DNA of 40,856 nucleotides from Bacteroidales bacterium. GTDB taxonomy: Bacteria > Bacteroidota > Bacteroidia > Bacteroidales > F082. The stretch lies in contig JAFZKP010000024.1 in assembly GCA_017553625.1 (NCBI GenBank), positions 1 to 40,856 on the forward strand, in the 5' to 3' direction. The notes beneath the pieces are model-generated. The model was not told the DNA's origin and did not search any database. It saw nothing but the letters and a program-made list of their open reading frames with translations. A program made the translations under genes and the position numbers. Shown here piece by piece: positions 1 through 7,777 of this stretch (position 1 is its first letter; each line of letters opens with the position of its first letter).

Positions 1-957
1 CATCGCAGCCTGTTTTCCGTAAGGCAGATGAGCGTCTTTCATGCGGCAGGCCTTGTAAAGCAGCTCGCGTGCCGCCTCAATCTTCATCGCCATATCGGCA
101 AGCATGAAGCTGACAGCCTGGAACTTGCACACCGGCTTGCCAAACTGCTCACGCTGTTTCGAATATTCGAGAGCCATCTCGAAGGCACCCTGAGCGCAGC
201 CGAGACCCATCGCACCGATTGAAAGACGTCCGCCGTCCAATGTAGCAAGCATGATATGCGAGCCATCGCCAGGTTTTCCGAGGATGTTCTCATCGCCCAG
301 TTTCACGTTGTTGAACTTCAGCTCTCCAGTGTTCGAGGCACGCCACATCATCTTGCGGTCCATCGGACGCTGAGTGAAGCCAGGAGTTGTGTTTTCAATC
401 AAAAACGCAGTAAACTCAGGCTTTCCGTTGCTCTCGCCAGAGATAACTTGAATGGTGCTTCCCAAAGTCATCGGAGTGGCACTGTTGGTTATGAATATCT
501 TTGTTCCATTGACGAACCATTGATTATCAACTTTCTTTGCAGTCGATTTTGTTCCTCTCGAGTCGCTGCCAGCTGTCTCCTCGGTGAGACCGAAGCCCCA
601 GAGATGGTCTTTGCAGAGTTTCGGGAGATATTTCTCTTTCTGTTCTTTCGTTCCGTAATCTTTGATTGGTCCGATACCGAGCGAGTTGTCCGCCGCGATG
701 GTAGCAGCCGTGGAGCCATCGATGCGTGCAAGTTCCTCAACAGCAATGATATACGACAAAGTATCAAGACCTTGTCCGCCGTATTCCTGAGGCACGCACA
801 TGCCGAGAAGTCCGAGTTCGCCCATCTTCTTGGTCAGCTCGACATCGAATTTCTCGTGCTCGTCGTTGAAAGCCGCCACCGATTTTACCTCTTTCTCAGC
901 GAAATCGCGGACTTTCGCGCGCAGTTCGATTTGTTTTTCAGTCAATCCGAAATTCAT
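1..957 (-). CDS. Acyl-CoA dehydrogenase, isovaleryl-CoA dehydrogenase-like (3' end outside window)
   Basis: Open from an ATG at 957 to the window edge, giving 319 codons. The protein is an FAD-dependent acyl-CoA dehydrogenase. It has the N-terminal helical domain (MNFGLTEKQIELRAKVRDFA), a substrate/FAD loop reading LTEETAGSD, a KIFITNS strand and a QREQFGKPVCKFQAVSF segment of the C-terminal domain. The catalytic glutamate region lies beyond the window, so substrate class cannot be read directly. Its ATG overlaps the stop of the upstream biotin carboxylase gene in an ATGA, so translation is probably coupled. Coupling to a methylcrotonyl-CoA carboxylase subunit makes isovaleryl-CoA (leucine pathway) the likely substrate; that part is inference. 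Butyryl-CoA-type dehydrogenases have a similar N-terminal half and cannot be excluded. Confidence 0.93.
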   Translation of the reverse strand, partial: MNFGLTEKQIELRAKVRDFAEKEVKSVAAFNDEHEKFDVELTKKMGELGLLGMCVPQEYGGQGLDTLSYIIAVEELARIDGSTAATIAADNSLGIGPIKDYGTKEQKEKYLPKLCKDHLWGFGLTEETAGSDSRGTKSTAKKVDNQWFVNGTKIFITNSATPMTLGSTIQVISGESNGKPEFTAFLIENTTPGFTQRPMDRKMMWRASNTGELKFNNVKLGDENILGKPGDGSHIMLATLDGGRLSIGAMGLGCAQGAFEMALEYSKQREQFGKPVCKFQAVSFMLADMAMKIEAARELLYKACRMKDAHLPYGKQAAM

Positions 958-2936
958 ATTCCAAGTTCAATTAAAACTGTTTTCGTATCTACTTTTTCGC
1001 CTTCTTTAACATTGATTTTCATGACTTTAGCATCGCCTTTTGCCACAATGTTGTTTTCCATCTTCATAGCCTCAACAATGCAAAGGATAGTGCCGTAATG
1101 CACCTCGTCGCCCTCTTTCACGTTGATTTTCATCACGTTACCAGGCATTGGTGAGAAGAATTTCATATCGTCGCCAGCCACATCGGTATGCGAATAGTCA
1201 CGCATGTCGTTGAGCTGGTCGTCGCGACGGCAGACGAAATCCAAGCCGCGCAGATGCACGCAGTAGTCGTGATGCGGGGTCTGCGACACAAACACAGGCT
1301 CGGTGCGGCCGTTGATAATCACCTTTTGGACTTCGCCATTCTGCGAAAGCATTACAGAATAAGGCTTTCCGTTGATAACACATTCAAGGTTGGTGCCCGA
1401 AAGATGGTTGATCTGCACCTTCATCGACTCGCCTTCCACAGTGACGTTAAGCGACATCTGGAAACGCCAGTAACCTATTGAGTTCCAGACATTTGCAGCA
1501 TCCTGACGGTTGTTAAAATCGTGGAAAAGGAACAACGCCGCCACATCTTCTTTCTTGATGTTTTGGCGAGCCTGACGCATGGTCTCAACCAGCTCCTCCT
1601 GATGCTTTCCGCAATAGGAAGTATCAATTTTATTATTTGTAAAGTCTTGATTATCAATAATACTTTGCAGATAAGGGATATTCGTCTTCTCAGTCTGAAC
1701 GATATATTCCTTCAACGCTCTGCGAGTGATTTCTATTGCTTCATCTCTCGTCTTGCCAAAGCATATCAGCTTGGCGATCATCGGGTCGTAGCTGTCGCTG
1801 ATGGTGCAAGAACCGTCGATGCTGCTGTCGATACGCACGCCGCGCATCTGAGGCTCGTGATAGAGCGTCACCTCGCCTGCTGCCGGAAGGAAGTTATTCT
1901 CCGCATCCTCAGCATACACACGGCATTCGATGGCGTGACCCTTGTCCTGAATCATGTCCTGAGTCCAGCCCATCTCCTTGCCGCGAGCAATGCGAATCTG
2001 CTCCTCGACGATGTCGATTCCGGTGCGCTGCTCTGTGACAGGATGCTCCACCTGAATACGCGTGTTCATCTCGAGGAAATAAAAGTTGAGGTCTTTATCA
2101 ACAAGGAATTCAACTGTTCCAGCATTCTTGTAACCCACTGCTTTACAGAGGTTTACGGCGGTCTCGCAAATCGCCTGACGTTTCTCGGGAGTGAGTGTCG
2201 GCGACGGCGATTCTTCGATGATTTTCTGGTAACGACGTTGCACCGAGCATTCGCGTTCGTAGAGATGAATCACGTTGCCGTAATGGTCGGCAAGCACCTG
2301 CACCTCGACGTGGCGTGGGTTTTCGACATATTTCTCGACGTAAACCTCGCCGTCGCCGAAATATTTCTGCGCCTCGCGCGACGCTTTCTCGAGCTCGTCA
2401 CGCAAATCTTCTTTACTGCGGACTATGTGCATGCCTTTTCCTCCGCCGCCTGCCGCTGCTTTTATCAGCACAGGATAAGGAAGTGCCTCAGATTGCTTCA
2501 TGATGTCGTCCATGGTGCCGGTAACGCCAGTGGTCACTGGTATTCCGTGCGACTTGGCAAACTCACGGGCAGCGATTTTGTTACCCATCAAGCGCATGGT
2601 GTCGGCATCCGGACCGATGAAGATGATATTGTTATTGGCGCAAGCTTCGGCCAGTTCAGGACTTTCCGAGAGGAAACCATAGCCAGGATGAATGGCGTCG
2701 GCGCCAGTGTCAAGAGCCGCGTCGATAATCTTCTGAATATTGAGATAAGTATCTTTAAGTGCGCCGTTGCCGAGAGGACGAGCCTCGTCAGCCATACGAC
2801 GGTGCAGACTGTCGGCGTCGTTGTCGGCATAGATAGCTACCGAGTTGATACTCAGCTTTTTAAGCGTACGCATCACCCTCACCGCAATCTCTCCGCGGCC
2901 AGCAATCAGCACTTTATGAATCTTCTTCGAAGGCAT
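954..2936 (-). CDS. Biotin carboxylase / biotin carrier subunit of methylcrotonyl-CoA (acyl-CoA) carboxylase
   Basis: This 660-residue protein carries out ATP-dependent biotin carboxylation and also bears the biotin. In order it has the biotin carboxylase N-domain (IAGRGEIAVRVMRTL), an ATP-grasp glycine loop (KAAAGGGGKGM), the catalytic EMNTRIQVEHPVTE block, a linker, and a C-terminal biotinyl domain with the attachment motif EAMKMEN (about Lys625). The ATG at 2936 is chosen because the longer reading frame (to 2963) contains the promoter -7 box. The fused BC-BCCP layout is that of the alpha subunit of methylcrotonyl-CoA and propionyl-CoA carboxylases. The matching beta subunit, at 10144-11751, is methylcrotonyl-type, which favours leucine degradation. 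It is followed by the acyl-CoA dehydrogenase with a 4-nt overlap. Confidence 0.93.
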   Translation of the reverse strand: MPSKKIHKVLIAGRGEIAVRVMRTLKKLSINSVAIYADNDADSLHRRMADEARPLGNGALKDTYLNIQKIIDAALDTGADAIHPGYGFLSESPELAEACANNNIIFIGPDADTMRLMGNKIAAREFAKSHGIPVTTGVTGTMDDIMKQSEALPYPVLIKAAAGGGGKGMHIVRSKEDLRDELEKASREAQKYFGDGEVYVEKYVENPRHVEVQVLADHYGNVIHLYERECSVQRRYQKIIEESPSPTLTPEKRQAICETAVNLCKAVGYKNAGTVEFLVDKDLNFYFLEMNTRIQVEHPVTEQRTGIDIVEEQIRIARGKEMGWTQDMIQDKGHAIECRVYAEDAENNFLPAAGEVTLYHEPQMRGVRIDSSIDGSCTISDSYDPMIAKLICFGKTRDEAIEITRRALKEYIVQTEKTNIPYLQSIIDNQDFTNNKIDTSYCGKHQEELVETMRQARQNIKKEDVAALFLFHDFNNRQDAANVWNSIGYWRFQMSLNVTVEGESMKVQINHLSGTNLECVINGKPYSVMLSQNGEVQKVIINGRTEPVFVSQTPHHDYCVHLRGLDFVCRRDDQLNDMRDYSHTDVAGDDMKFFSPMPGNVMKINVKEGDEVHYGTILCIVEAMKMENNIVAKGDAKVMKINVKEGEKVDTKTVLIELGI

Positions 2937-2952
2937 AAAATATAATTCGTTG

Positions 2953-2960
2953 CAAAAGTA
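2953..2960 (-). promoter_or_regulatory. Bacteroidetes -7 box for the biotin carboxylase operon
   Basis: On the minus strand this reads TACTTTTG, a match to TAnnTTTG, with a TTTG about 20 nt upstream as the -33 element. It gives a short leader to the ATG at 2936. The carboxylase/dehydrogenase pair is therefore its own transcription unit, separate from the rest of the leucine genes. Confidence 0.6.
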
Positions 2961-2990
2961 CAAAAATTATATTGACTATGCAAATTATTT

Positions 2991-3132
2991 GACAGGATTA
3001 TTTTTTAGACAGGATTTACGAAATAATTAGACAGGATTTACAAGATTAACAAGATTTTGCCACTCTGCTCGTATGCGAGGAAGTTGATGACGGGGAGAGA
3101 GGAGTATCAGGATGTGATATTATAATCCTGTC
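2991..3132. repeat. Three GACAGGATT direct repeats plus one inverted copy
   Basis: The 170-nt gap between the nuclease and carboxylase genes holds three forward copies of GACAGGATT (from 2991, about 3009 and about 3039), each preceded by a T/A-rich spacer. An inverted copy, ATAATCCTGTC at 3122-3132, overlaps the nuclease stop codon. The outer copies (GACAGGATTAT and ATAATCCTGTC) could close a large stem. No gene is seen here; function unknown. Confidence 0.6.
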
Positions 3133-4156
3133 ATTTCCCCTCCTGCTGAAGCAGAAACAAATTCTTTTGATGGTCGATTTCATGACGTAATTCTTCTTCG
3201 GTTGGCATTAACGGCATATACTTCGCTGCATAAAGATGATTGTTGTCGTGAAGCACCGAATATCTTGCAATGTCCTTGCTTGTCTCATTGCACAATACAA
3301 TTCCGATAGTAGGATTATCTCCTTCTGAACGTTTCAAATCATCATACATTCTGACATACATGTCCATCTGCCCGACATCTTGATGCGTGATTTTACCTTT
3401 TTTGATATCAACCAAGACAAAACATTTCAGTATATAATTGTAAAACACGAGGTCGATGTAAAAATCGCCGGCATCGGTGAAAACATGCTGTTGCCGTGCA
3501 ACAAAAGCGAAGCCGCGACCGAGTTCAATCATGAAATCCTGAAGATGGGATATAAGAGCCTTCTCCAAATCAGTTTCAGTGTAATCGGTATTTTGTTTAA
3601 AGCCAAGAAACTCAGCCATCACAGGACTTTTCAAAATTTCATCCTTGTCGGGCGTTTGTTTGTTTTCTGGATTGTCCAGAATTTTTGGCTGTTTGAAATG
3701 GCGTTCAAAATACTGCGTGCTGATGTTTCGGTCGAGTGTGCGGACACTCCACATCTCATCGGAAGCAGTTTGAAGATACCATCTAGCAGCGACATCATCG
3801 TCAACTCTTAAAGTTGTTCTGATGTGTGACCATGTCAAATTCTGCACACGCGTGTGCAGAATTTCCAAGTTATTGAATGTCAAATAGAAACGTTTGAAAA
3901 GCCACAGATTTCTTGTGCTAAAACCTTTACCGAAAGTCCTCGTTAATTCTTGCGATAGTAATTCTATCAATTGCTTACCATAATCGGCTCTTTCGCGGCC
4001 TTTTTGTTCCTGTTCGACAATACGCTGTCCAATGCGCCAATAGGTTTCAATCATAATGGAATTAACAGCTCCGTATGCTGCATTTCTGCCTTGTTCAACG
4101 AGTTTTTTAACATCGCTGACGAACAAATTTTCCGTAAAATTTGACAACTCTTTCAT
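3131..4156 (-). CDS. YhcG/DUF1016-family PDDEXK nuclease
   Basis: 341 residues. The N-terminal DUF1016 part (about 1-170) begins with a helical region and includes YWRIGQRIVEQEQKGRERADYG. The C-terminal PDDEXK fold (about 190-341) shows the catalytic pattern DFYIDLVFYN...VLVDIKKGK, i.e. an Asp followed by Asp-x-Lys, and a GQMDMYVRMYDD helix. The length is normal for the family. These proteins are found near restriction-modification loci and in mobile regions; no restriction genes are visible here. The gene is AT-rich, has its own promoter flanked by long inverted repeats, and opens the accessory block that separates the two leucine-catabolism units. Biological target not determinable from sequence. 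Confidence 0.9.
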   Translation of the reverse strand: MKELSNFTENLFVSDVKKLVEQGRNAAYGAVNSIMIETYWRIGQRIVEQEQKGRERADYGKQLIELLSQELTRTFGKGFSTRNLWLFKRFYLTFNNLEILHTRVQNLTWSHIRTTLRVDDDVAARWYLQTASDEMWSVRTLDRNISTQYFERHFKQPKILDNPENKQTPDKDEILKSPVMAEFLGFKQNTDYTETDLEKALISHLQDFMIELGRGFAFVARQQHVFTDAGDFYIDLVFYNYILKCFVLVDIKKGKITHQDVGQMDMYVRMYDDLKRSEGDNPTIGIVLCNETSKDIARYSVLHDNNHLYAAKYMPLMPTEEELRHEIDHQKNLFLLQQEGK

Positions 4157-4232
4157 AATTTAAAATTTTTGTTCTGTAATACGATGCAAAGATAATGGTT
4201 TTTTGCCATTTACTGGAACAAAATTTTAAATT
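4157..4232. repeat. Inverted repeat bracketing the YhcG promoter
   Basis: The arms are AATTTAAAATTTTTGTTC (4157-4174) and GAACAAAATTTTAAATT (4216-4232), complementary apart from one A. Similarity extends inward as GTTCtgtaat versus attactgGAAC-type sequence. The -7 box lies between the arms. This could be an operator or the footprint of a miniature element. Confidence 0.55.
4187..4194 (-). promoter_or_regulatory. -7 box for the YhcG nuclease gene
   Basis: Minus strand reads TATCTTTG, an exact TAnnTTTG match, about 31 nt before the ATG at 4156. It sits inside the inverted repeat described separately. Confidence 0.6.
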
Positions 4233-4316
4233 ATTTTGGTTGGCAAAAAGAGGTTTAATAAAGAAAGTAACTAAAAAGTTGTTATTCTCTTTGTTTTTCA
4301 GCAAAAACAGTGCTTC

Positions 4317-4862
4317 CTATGGCCAACTCCAAAATGATGTTTTGATGTTATTTTCTTCAAACCAATTAAGAATATTGGTGTAAGAACCATATCCGTCAGG
4401 CGAGAAATGTTTGTATAGATATTCTGCCGCCTCATCTCCATTGCTAGCATTATCGCAAAGTTGCATAAGACGAATCATATCATCACCTTTCACTGAAACA
4501 ATGGTTTCAATAAAATCTTCATCAATAGACAGCATATAACTCGGCTTGGGACACCAGTCGTTTTTGTAAAGCAATAGTTTCCACTCACCATCACTCACTG
4601 ATGAATGTATCCAAAAACTCATGCCTTCTCTACGTTTCTGAAGGTCATCAGACTTGGAATCATCAAAGAAAGTATAATTAGGTTCCAGTTCTCTAATTGC
4701 ATTGATAGATTCCTCCATCTCTGTCTCGCGTTGACCTTTTATATCAGAAATTTTTTCAGAAGATTTTTTCTTGTTTTTACTATGATTTGAAATTAGAACG
4801 ACAACCATTATAATTGTCAAAACAACAAGAGAAATGAGATTGATTATCAGATGTATTTGCAT
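4317..4862 (-). CDS. Hypothetical membrane-anchored protein
   Basis: 181 residues, not recognised. One N-terminal transmembrane segment (about 5-26, ISLVVLTIIMVVVLI) is followed by a Lys/Ser-rich stretch and a soluble domain with several tryptophans (SDGEWKLLLYKNDWCPKPSYML) ending in a FEENNIKTSFWSWP tail. Topology suggests a short cytoplasmic-membrane anchor with the C-terminal domain on one face. It lies 31 nt downstream of the nucleotidase remnant, on the same strand and in the accessory block, and may be co-transcribed from the Fic promoter. No function is proposed. Confidence 0.65.
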   Translation of the reverse strand: MQIHLIINLISLVVLTIIMVVVLISNHSKNKKKSSEKISDIKGQRETEMEESINAIRELEPNYTFFDDSKSDDLQKRREGMSFWIHSSVSDGEWKLLLYKNDWCPKPSYMLSIDEDFIETIVSVKGDDMIRLMQLCDNASNGDEAAEYLYKHFSPDGYGSYTNILNWFEENNIKTSFWSWP

Positions 4863-4893
4863 AAAAATCTAAAATTGAAATTATCAACAAGTT

Positions 4894-5075
4894 TTATTTG
4901 TTCTCTTGCATCAGATACTCTAAAACTGATTGCCAGTCGGGAAATCTGTCAGTTCCGAAATGAATCCATTCTCCTTCAAACTCCGATGTGCCGTTTTTGC
5001 CTCGGTCATCAATAAGATAATCGCCTTTACACAAATCTTTTCTGTGAGTTATTATCATTTTCTTGTGAAATACAA
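4894..5075 (-). pseudogene. C-terminal fragment of a 5'(3')-deoxyribonucleotidase (NT5C-like HAD family)
   Basis: An open frame of 97 codons ends at 4894, but only its last 55-60 residues look like real protein. They read KKMIITHRKDLCKGDYLIDDR followed by KNGTSEFEGEWIHFG and FPDWQSVLEYL. This is the C-terminal HAD motif region (GDYLIDDR, then GE.IHFG and PDW..VLEYL) of bacterial NT5C-type deoxyribonucleotidases. The family's N-terminal two thirds, including the catalytic DxDGV motif, are absent. The frame upstream of about 5075 overlaps the DUF1905 gene antisense to nothing meaningful. I read this as a truncated remnant whose breakpoint lies within about 20 nt of the DUF1905 stop codon. Family assignment rests on motif memory, not a search. 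Confidence 0.65.
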
Positions 5076-5093
5076 ATACGTCAAACCGCCCGA

Positions 5094-5360
5094 CTATTTC
5101 CTCTCCCAAAACGTCACCTTCACCGTATCGCCAAAGGTTTTTCCTATCTGTTTTCTGATGTCTTTGCGAACTCCGATAATGTAGCAAGGCGTTCCCATCT
5201 TCACGATTTGGCCGTCGTAGGGGACTCCATCAAAAGTGGCATGCACCAAGAGTCGGCCTTTGCCGAAAAGCGTTTTGATGTCGAATGGCACTTCGACATA
5301 GGCAGCATCCATATCTTCATTTTGAAGAATTATTGCAGAGAATTCAAAGTGATCAGGCAT
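5094..5360 (-). CDS. DUF1905 domain protein
   Basis: 88 residues forming a single DUF1905 beta-barrel-like domain. Recognisable features are [23 protein letters not shown] near the start, [20 protein letters not shown] in the middle, and a C-terminal [25 protein letters not shown]1905 is usually fused to, or next to, a YdeI/OmdA-type domain; here it stands alone. It begins 4 nt after the Fic gene stop, so the two are probably one operon. Molecular function is unknown for the family. Confidence 0.85.
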   Translation of the reverse strand: MPDHFEFSAIILQNEDMDAAYVEVPFDIKTLFGKGRLLVHATFDGVPYDGQIVKMGTPCYIIGVRKDIRKQIGKTFGDTVKVTFWERK

Positions 5361-5364
5361 AGTG

Positions 5365-6252
5365 TTACGGATTAAATTTGATTTTAAAATAGTTGAGTAA
5401 AGACTTGAAATTGTCTTGCGCCGAAAGGCAAGTATCTCGTAGGAACCCGTTGGTTTTTCCCCAGTTTTGAAGACCGCGATAGTAATAAAAACGCAATTCT
5501 TCAGTGATGATGAACGGGACTATCGCATTTTGCAGACATTGCCATAACATTATGAGACGCCCGACACGGCCATTGCCATCCTGAAACGGATGAATACGCT
5601 CGAAACAAACGTGAAAATCAAGGATGTCGTCAAATTGCACTTTTTTTATTGCATTAAAATCGGTTAGCAAAGCCTTCATCTGTTTGTGCACCTCCTCTGG
5701 CAATGCGGTTTTCTCGCCACCGACTTCGTTTGCCAAACGTTTATAATCGCCAACGGCAAACCAAGCTTTTTGACTGTCGGAAGTGTTGTTTTTCAGCATC
5801 AGATGCAGCTGTTTGATATGCGATTCTGTAATCTTTTCGCCAGCATGGTCGATAATAAAATCGATACAGCGGAAATGGTTCACCGTTTCAAGAATATCGT
5901 CGATTCGCGTGTTTTCAGTGGTAAATCCGAGGGTGTTAGTCTCAAAAATGAAACGAGTCTGTTCCTTTGTCAGACGGCTGCCTTCGATATGGTTTGAGTT
6001 ATATGTCAGGTCGATTTGAATGTGATGATAAATTCCGCCTTTGAGCCTATTACTTTTTTCTTTCCTCAAGCGTAAAAGCAGTGGCGATGGTTTCTTTTTG
6101 CGTTTTTGGGGCAGAACGGAATCTTCCGGAATATTCCATGTTTTTCCTGTCAGAAACGCTCCGTCTATCTTTCCTGATGCGCAGTAATTTCTGACTGTGC
6201 GTTCGCTCACGCCGTACTTTTCCGCAAACTGTTTAACTGAAATATATTCCAT
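5365..6252 (-). CDS. Fic-family protein with N-terminal DNA-binding helix-turn-helix
   Basis: 295 residues. Residues 1-50 form a MerR/excisionase-like winged helix ([24 protein letters not shown]). The Fic core carries the full catalytic motif [12 protein letters not shown] at about 221-232, expected to AMPylate or otherwise nucleotidylate a target hydroxyl. An auto-inhibitory motif of the (S/T)xxxE(G/N) type, SNHIEG, is at about 86-91, i.e. in the N-terminal position that marks a class II Fic protein held off by its own helix. All key residues are present, so the enzyme should be active when released. Three TTGCCGA heptamers around its promoter suggest autoregulation through the N-terminal helix-turn-helix (inference). 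Confidence 0.93.
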   Translation of the reverse strand: MEYISVKQFAEKYGVSERTVRNYCASGKIDGAFLTGKTWNIPEDSVLPQKRKKKPSPLLLRLRKEKSNRLKGGIYHHIQIDLTYNSNHIEGSRLTKEQTRFIFETNTLGFTTENTRIDDILETVNHFRCIDFIIDHAGEKITESHIKQLHLMLKNNTSDSQKAWFAVGDYKRLANEVGGEKTALPEEVHKQMKALLTDFNAIKKVQFDDILDFHVCFERIHPFQDGNGRVGRLIMLWQCLQNAIVPFIITEELRFYYYRGLQNWGKTNGFLRDTCLSAQDNFKSLLNYFKIKFNP

Positions 6253-6256
6253 TTTA

Positions 6257-6313
6257 TCGGCAAATTTTTAATAATCACGCTGCAAAGATAGTAATTTTTG
6301 CCGACATCGGCAA
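6257..6313. promoter_or_regulatory. Possible Fic operator: three TTGCCGA heptamers around the promoter
   Basis: TCGGCAA lies at 6257-6263 in the leader. A palindrome TTGCCGA-CA-TCGGCAA lies at 6298-6313 just upstream of the -7 box. All three share the same heptamer. The arrangement brackets the promoter, as an autorepressor site would. Confidence 0.5.
6283..6290 (-). promoter_or_regulatory. -7 box for the Fic operon
   Basis: TATCTTTG on the minus strand, about 31 nt before the Fic ATG, located between the heptamer repeats. Confidence 0.6.
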
Positions 6314-6342
6314 GATTTTTTGAATTTCTATAGTGAGTCATA

Positions 6343-6825
6343 TCACCTTTGAGAAAACGAACGCGCACCATTACCGACAGGCATACAACGATACTTATTA
6401 TAGAAACTACCGATTAAGAGACTTTCAAACTCCTTGGCACTTTGAGTTCCTTTACAATAAAATACATCAACTATTGCACCACAATATAGCATATATTGGT
6501 ATTTATCTGACATCTGAATAATTTTGTTAGTATTTAGACCATAGTTAGGATTCTCTAACAAGATTTTCAAATGCTTAATATAATGTTCATCATGCAAACG
6601 ACGATAAAGCTGATCAGATTGACCTATATACAGAACGGGACTTTTACCCTTAGCATATTCAAAAACCCTATTTGTTGATGAAATAATATAACACCCCTTC
6701 TTATCTAAAACGCCACAATCAAATTCAGGATTTGCAAAACCAAGCATATCAAAATGTGCATTAACACCCTCAACTACGCGGAAGTCCGCTCCCATAAAAG
6801 CCTGTATATATTTAGGTACTTTCAT
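6343..6825 (-). CDS. GIY-YIG nuclease-fold protein
   Basis: 160 residues. After about 45 N-terminal residues the GIY-YIG fold starts with GCYIISS and continues with VLYIGQSDQLYRRLHDEH, giving the paired Tyr-containing strands and the conserved Arg. Downstream, AKEFESLLIGSFYNKYRCMPVGNG supplies the conserved Glu and an Asn near the end. The sequence matches free-standing GIY-YIG proteins rather than UvrC. It sits between the Fic operon and the chaperone gene in the accessory block. A role as nuclease is likely from the family; its target (mobile element homing, restriction or repair) is not visible. Confidence 0.8.
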   Translation of the reverse strand: MKVPKYIQAFMGADFRVVEGVNAHFDMLGFANPEFDCGVLDKKGCYIISSTNRVFEYAKGKSPVLYIGQSDQLYRRLHDEHYIKHLKILLENPNYGLNTNKIIQMSDKYQYMLYCGAIVDVFYCKGTQSAKEFESLLIGSFYNKYRCMPVGNGARSFSQR

Positions 6826-6898
6826 GATTTTGTATACTTATTATTTTAATAAAACGTCTAAAAAGTCAGATTCTTATGTTTTATAAGTATTTTTCACT

Positions 6899-7321
6899 TT
6901 ACGACACCACAAACGCCTTGTCTATCACTTTATCCAAATAAATCGGTGGCAAAATGAAGGAATTAAGCGGTGAACCTATGGTTTTCGTGTATATTACGCC
7001 ACGCATTGAGCCATAACACAAGGAAGAAAACTGGACCAATAAAAATGGATTAAATACTATTTTTTCGTCCTGTAACAGATTTTTAACCGACTCGGGTTCA
7101 ATTTCAAAATAGCTGCAAAGACAGGCTTTCAAAACTGGTTTTTCAACTTGTGAAGCCGTAATAATGATTTTGCTGCACAAAACATTATTGCCTTTGTCAA
7201 AAGAGAATTGAATATCGGTTTGGAACTTCACTTCATTAACAGCCGCATCATAATTCTCTTCAAACATTGCAAACTGTTCCAAATCAATTTTTGAATATTT
7301 ATATGTAATTTGTTGATTCAT
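6899..7321 (-). CDS. SecB-like chaperone of a toxin-antitoxin-chaperone module
   Basis: 140 residues from the ATG at 7321. The longer frame to 7369 is rejected because it overlaps the preceding HTH gene. The pattern is that of SecB-fold proteins: an alternating beta-sheet region (VKFQTDIQFSFDKGNNVLCSKIIITAS), a FEIEPES turn, and a C-terminal conserved block MRGVIYTKTIGSPLNSFILPP. In Bacteroidetes such proteins commonly follow an XRE antitoxin, forming toxin-antitoxin-chaperone modules in which the SecB-like protein protects the antitoxin. Here it begins 10 nt after the XRE gene stop, and the gene before that is a broken toxin, so the context fits. The assignment is from pattern and neighbourhood. 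Confidence 0.72.
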   Translation of the reverse strand: MNQQITYKYSKIDLEQFAMFEENYDAAVNEVKFQTDIQFSFDKGNNVLCSKIIITASQVEKPVLKACLCSYFEIEPESVKNLLQDEKIVFNPFLLVQFSSLCYGSMRGVIYTKTIGSPLNSFILPPIYLDKVIDKAFVVS

Positions 7322-7331
7322 AATACTATTT

Positions 7332-7766
7332 TTATGCTGTAAGTTCATATTTACCCATTTCAAAAGCACCTGTTATAACCTGAGTTTGGGTGTATTTGTC
7401 ACTTGTAACATCATTGACAAATGTGTGTCGGCAACTTGATAATTCCAAAATTTGTTTGAAAACATAAGGATGAGTCAGCGATAACAATTCCTCGCCAATA
7501 GCGTTTTGCAATTTACAAATTGTCTCAAGGGTAAGATTCTCAGTGCCTTTTAACAATTTAGCGACATAAGCCGCTGACACTGCCATCCTTTCAGCCAAAT
7601 CCTTCTGGCTCATGCCAGATTTGCGCAAATAATAGTGTACGCTCAACGCTATGTCTTGCGACATTCGAATCCATTCGCGGTTTTCACGTCTGAATTGTGC
7701 TTTTGCTTTCGCTTCTTCACTTCGCGGCTTAGCCATCTCCGCCAATTTATCAGTATTAAATGCCAT
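7332..7766 (-). CDS. XRE-family antitoxin/regulator of the chaperone-linked TA module
   Basis: 144 residues. An N-terminal helical, charged segment (about 1-35) precedes a classical helix-turn-helix at about 45-90, SGMSQKDLAERMAVSAAYVAKLLKGTENLTLETICKL. A C-terminal extension of about 50 residues ends GAFEMGKYELTA. Such extensions are where chaperone-addicted antitoxins are recognised; whether this one works that way is inference. It is 11 nt downstream of the toxin remnant and 10 nt upstream of the SecB-like gene, so all three are on one transcript. Confidence 0.85.
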   Translation of the reverse strand: MAFNTDKLAEMAKPRSEEAKAKAQFRRENREWIRMSQDIALSVHYYLRKSGMSQKDLAERMAVSAAYVAKLLKGTENLTLETICKLQNAIGEELLSLTHPYVFKQILELSSCRHTFVNDVTSDKYTQTQVITGAFEMGKYELTA

Positions 7767-7777
7767 AATATATTGTG

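Noticed and set aside
1521-2945. A 474-codon open frame on the plus strand
   Set aside because: It lies antisense to the biotin carboxylase gene, which has unmistakable domain motifs. The plus-strand translation shows no recognisable protein.
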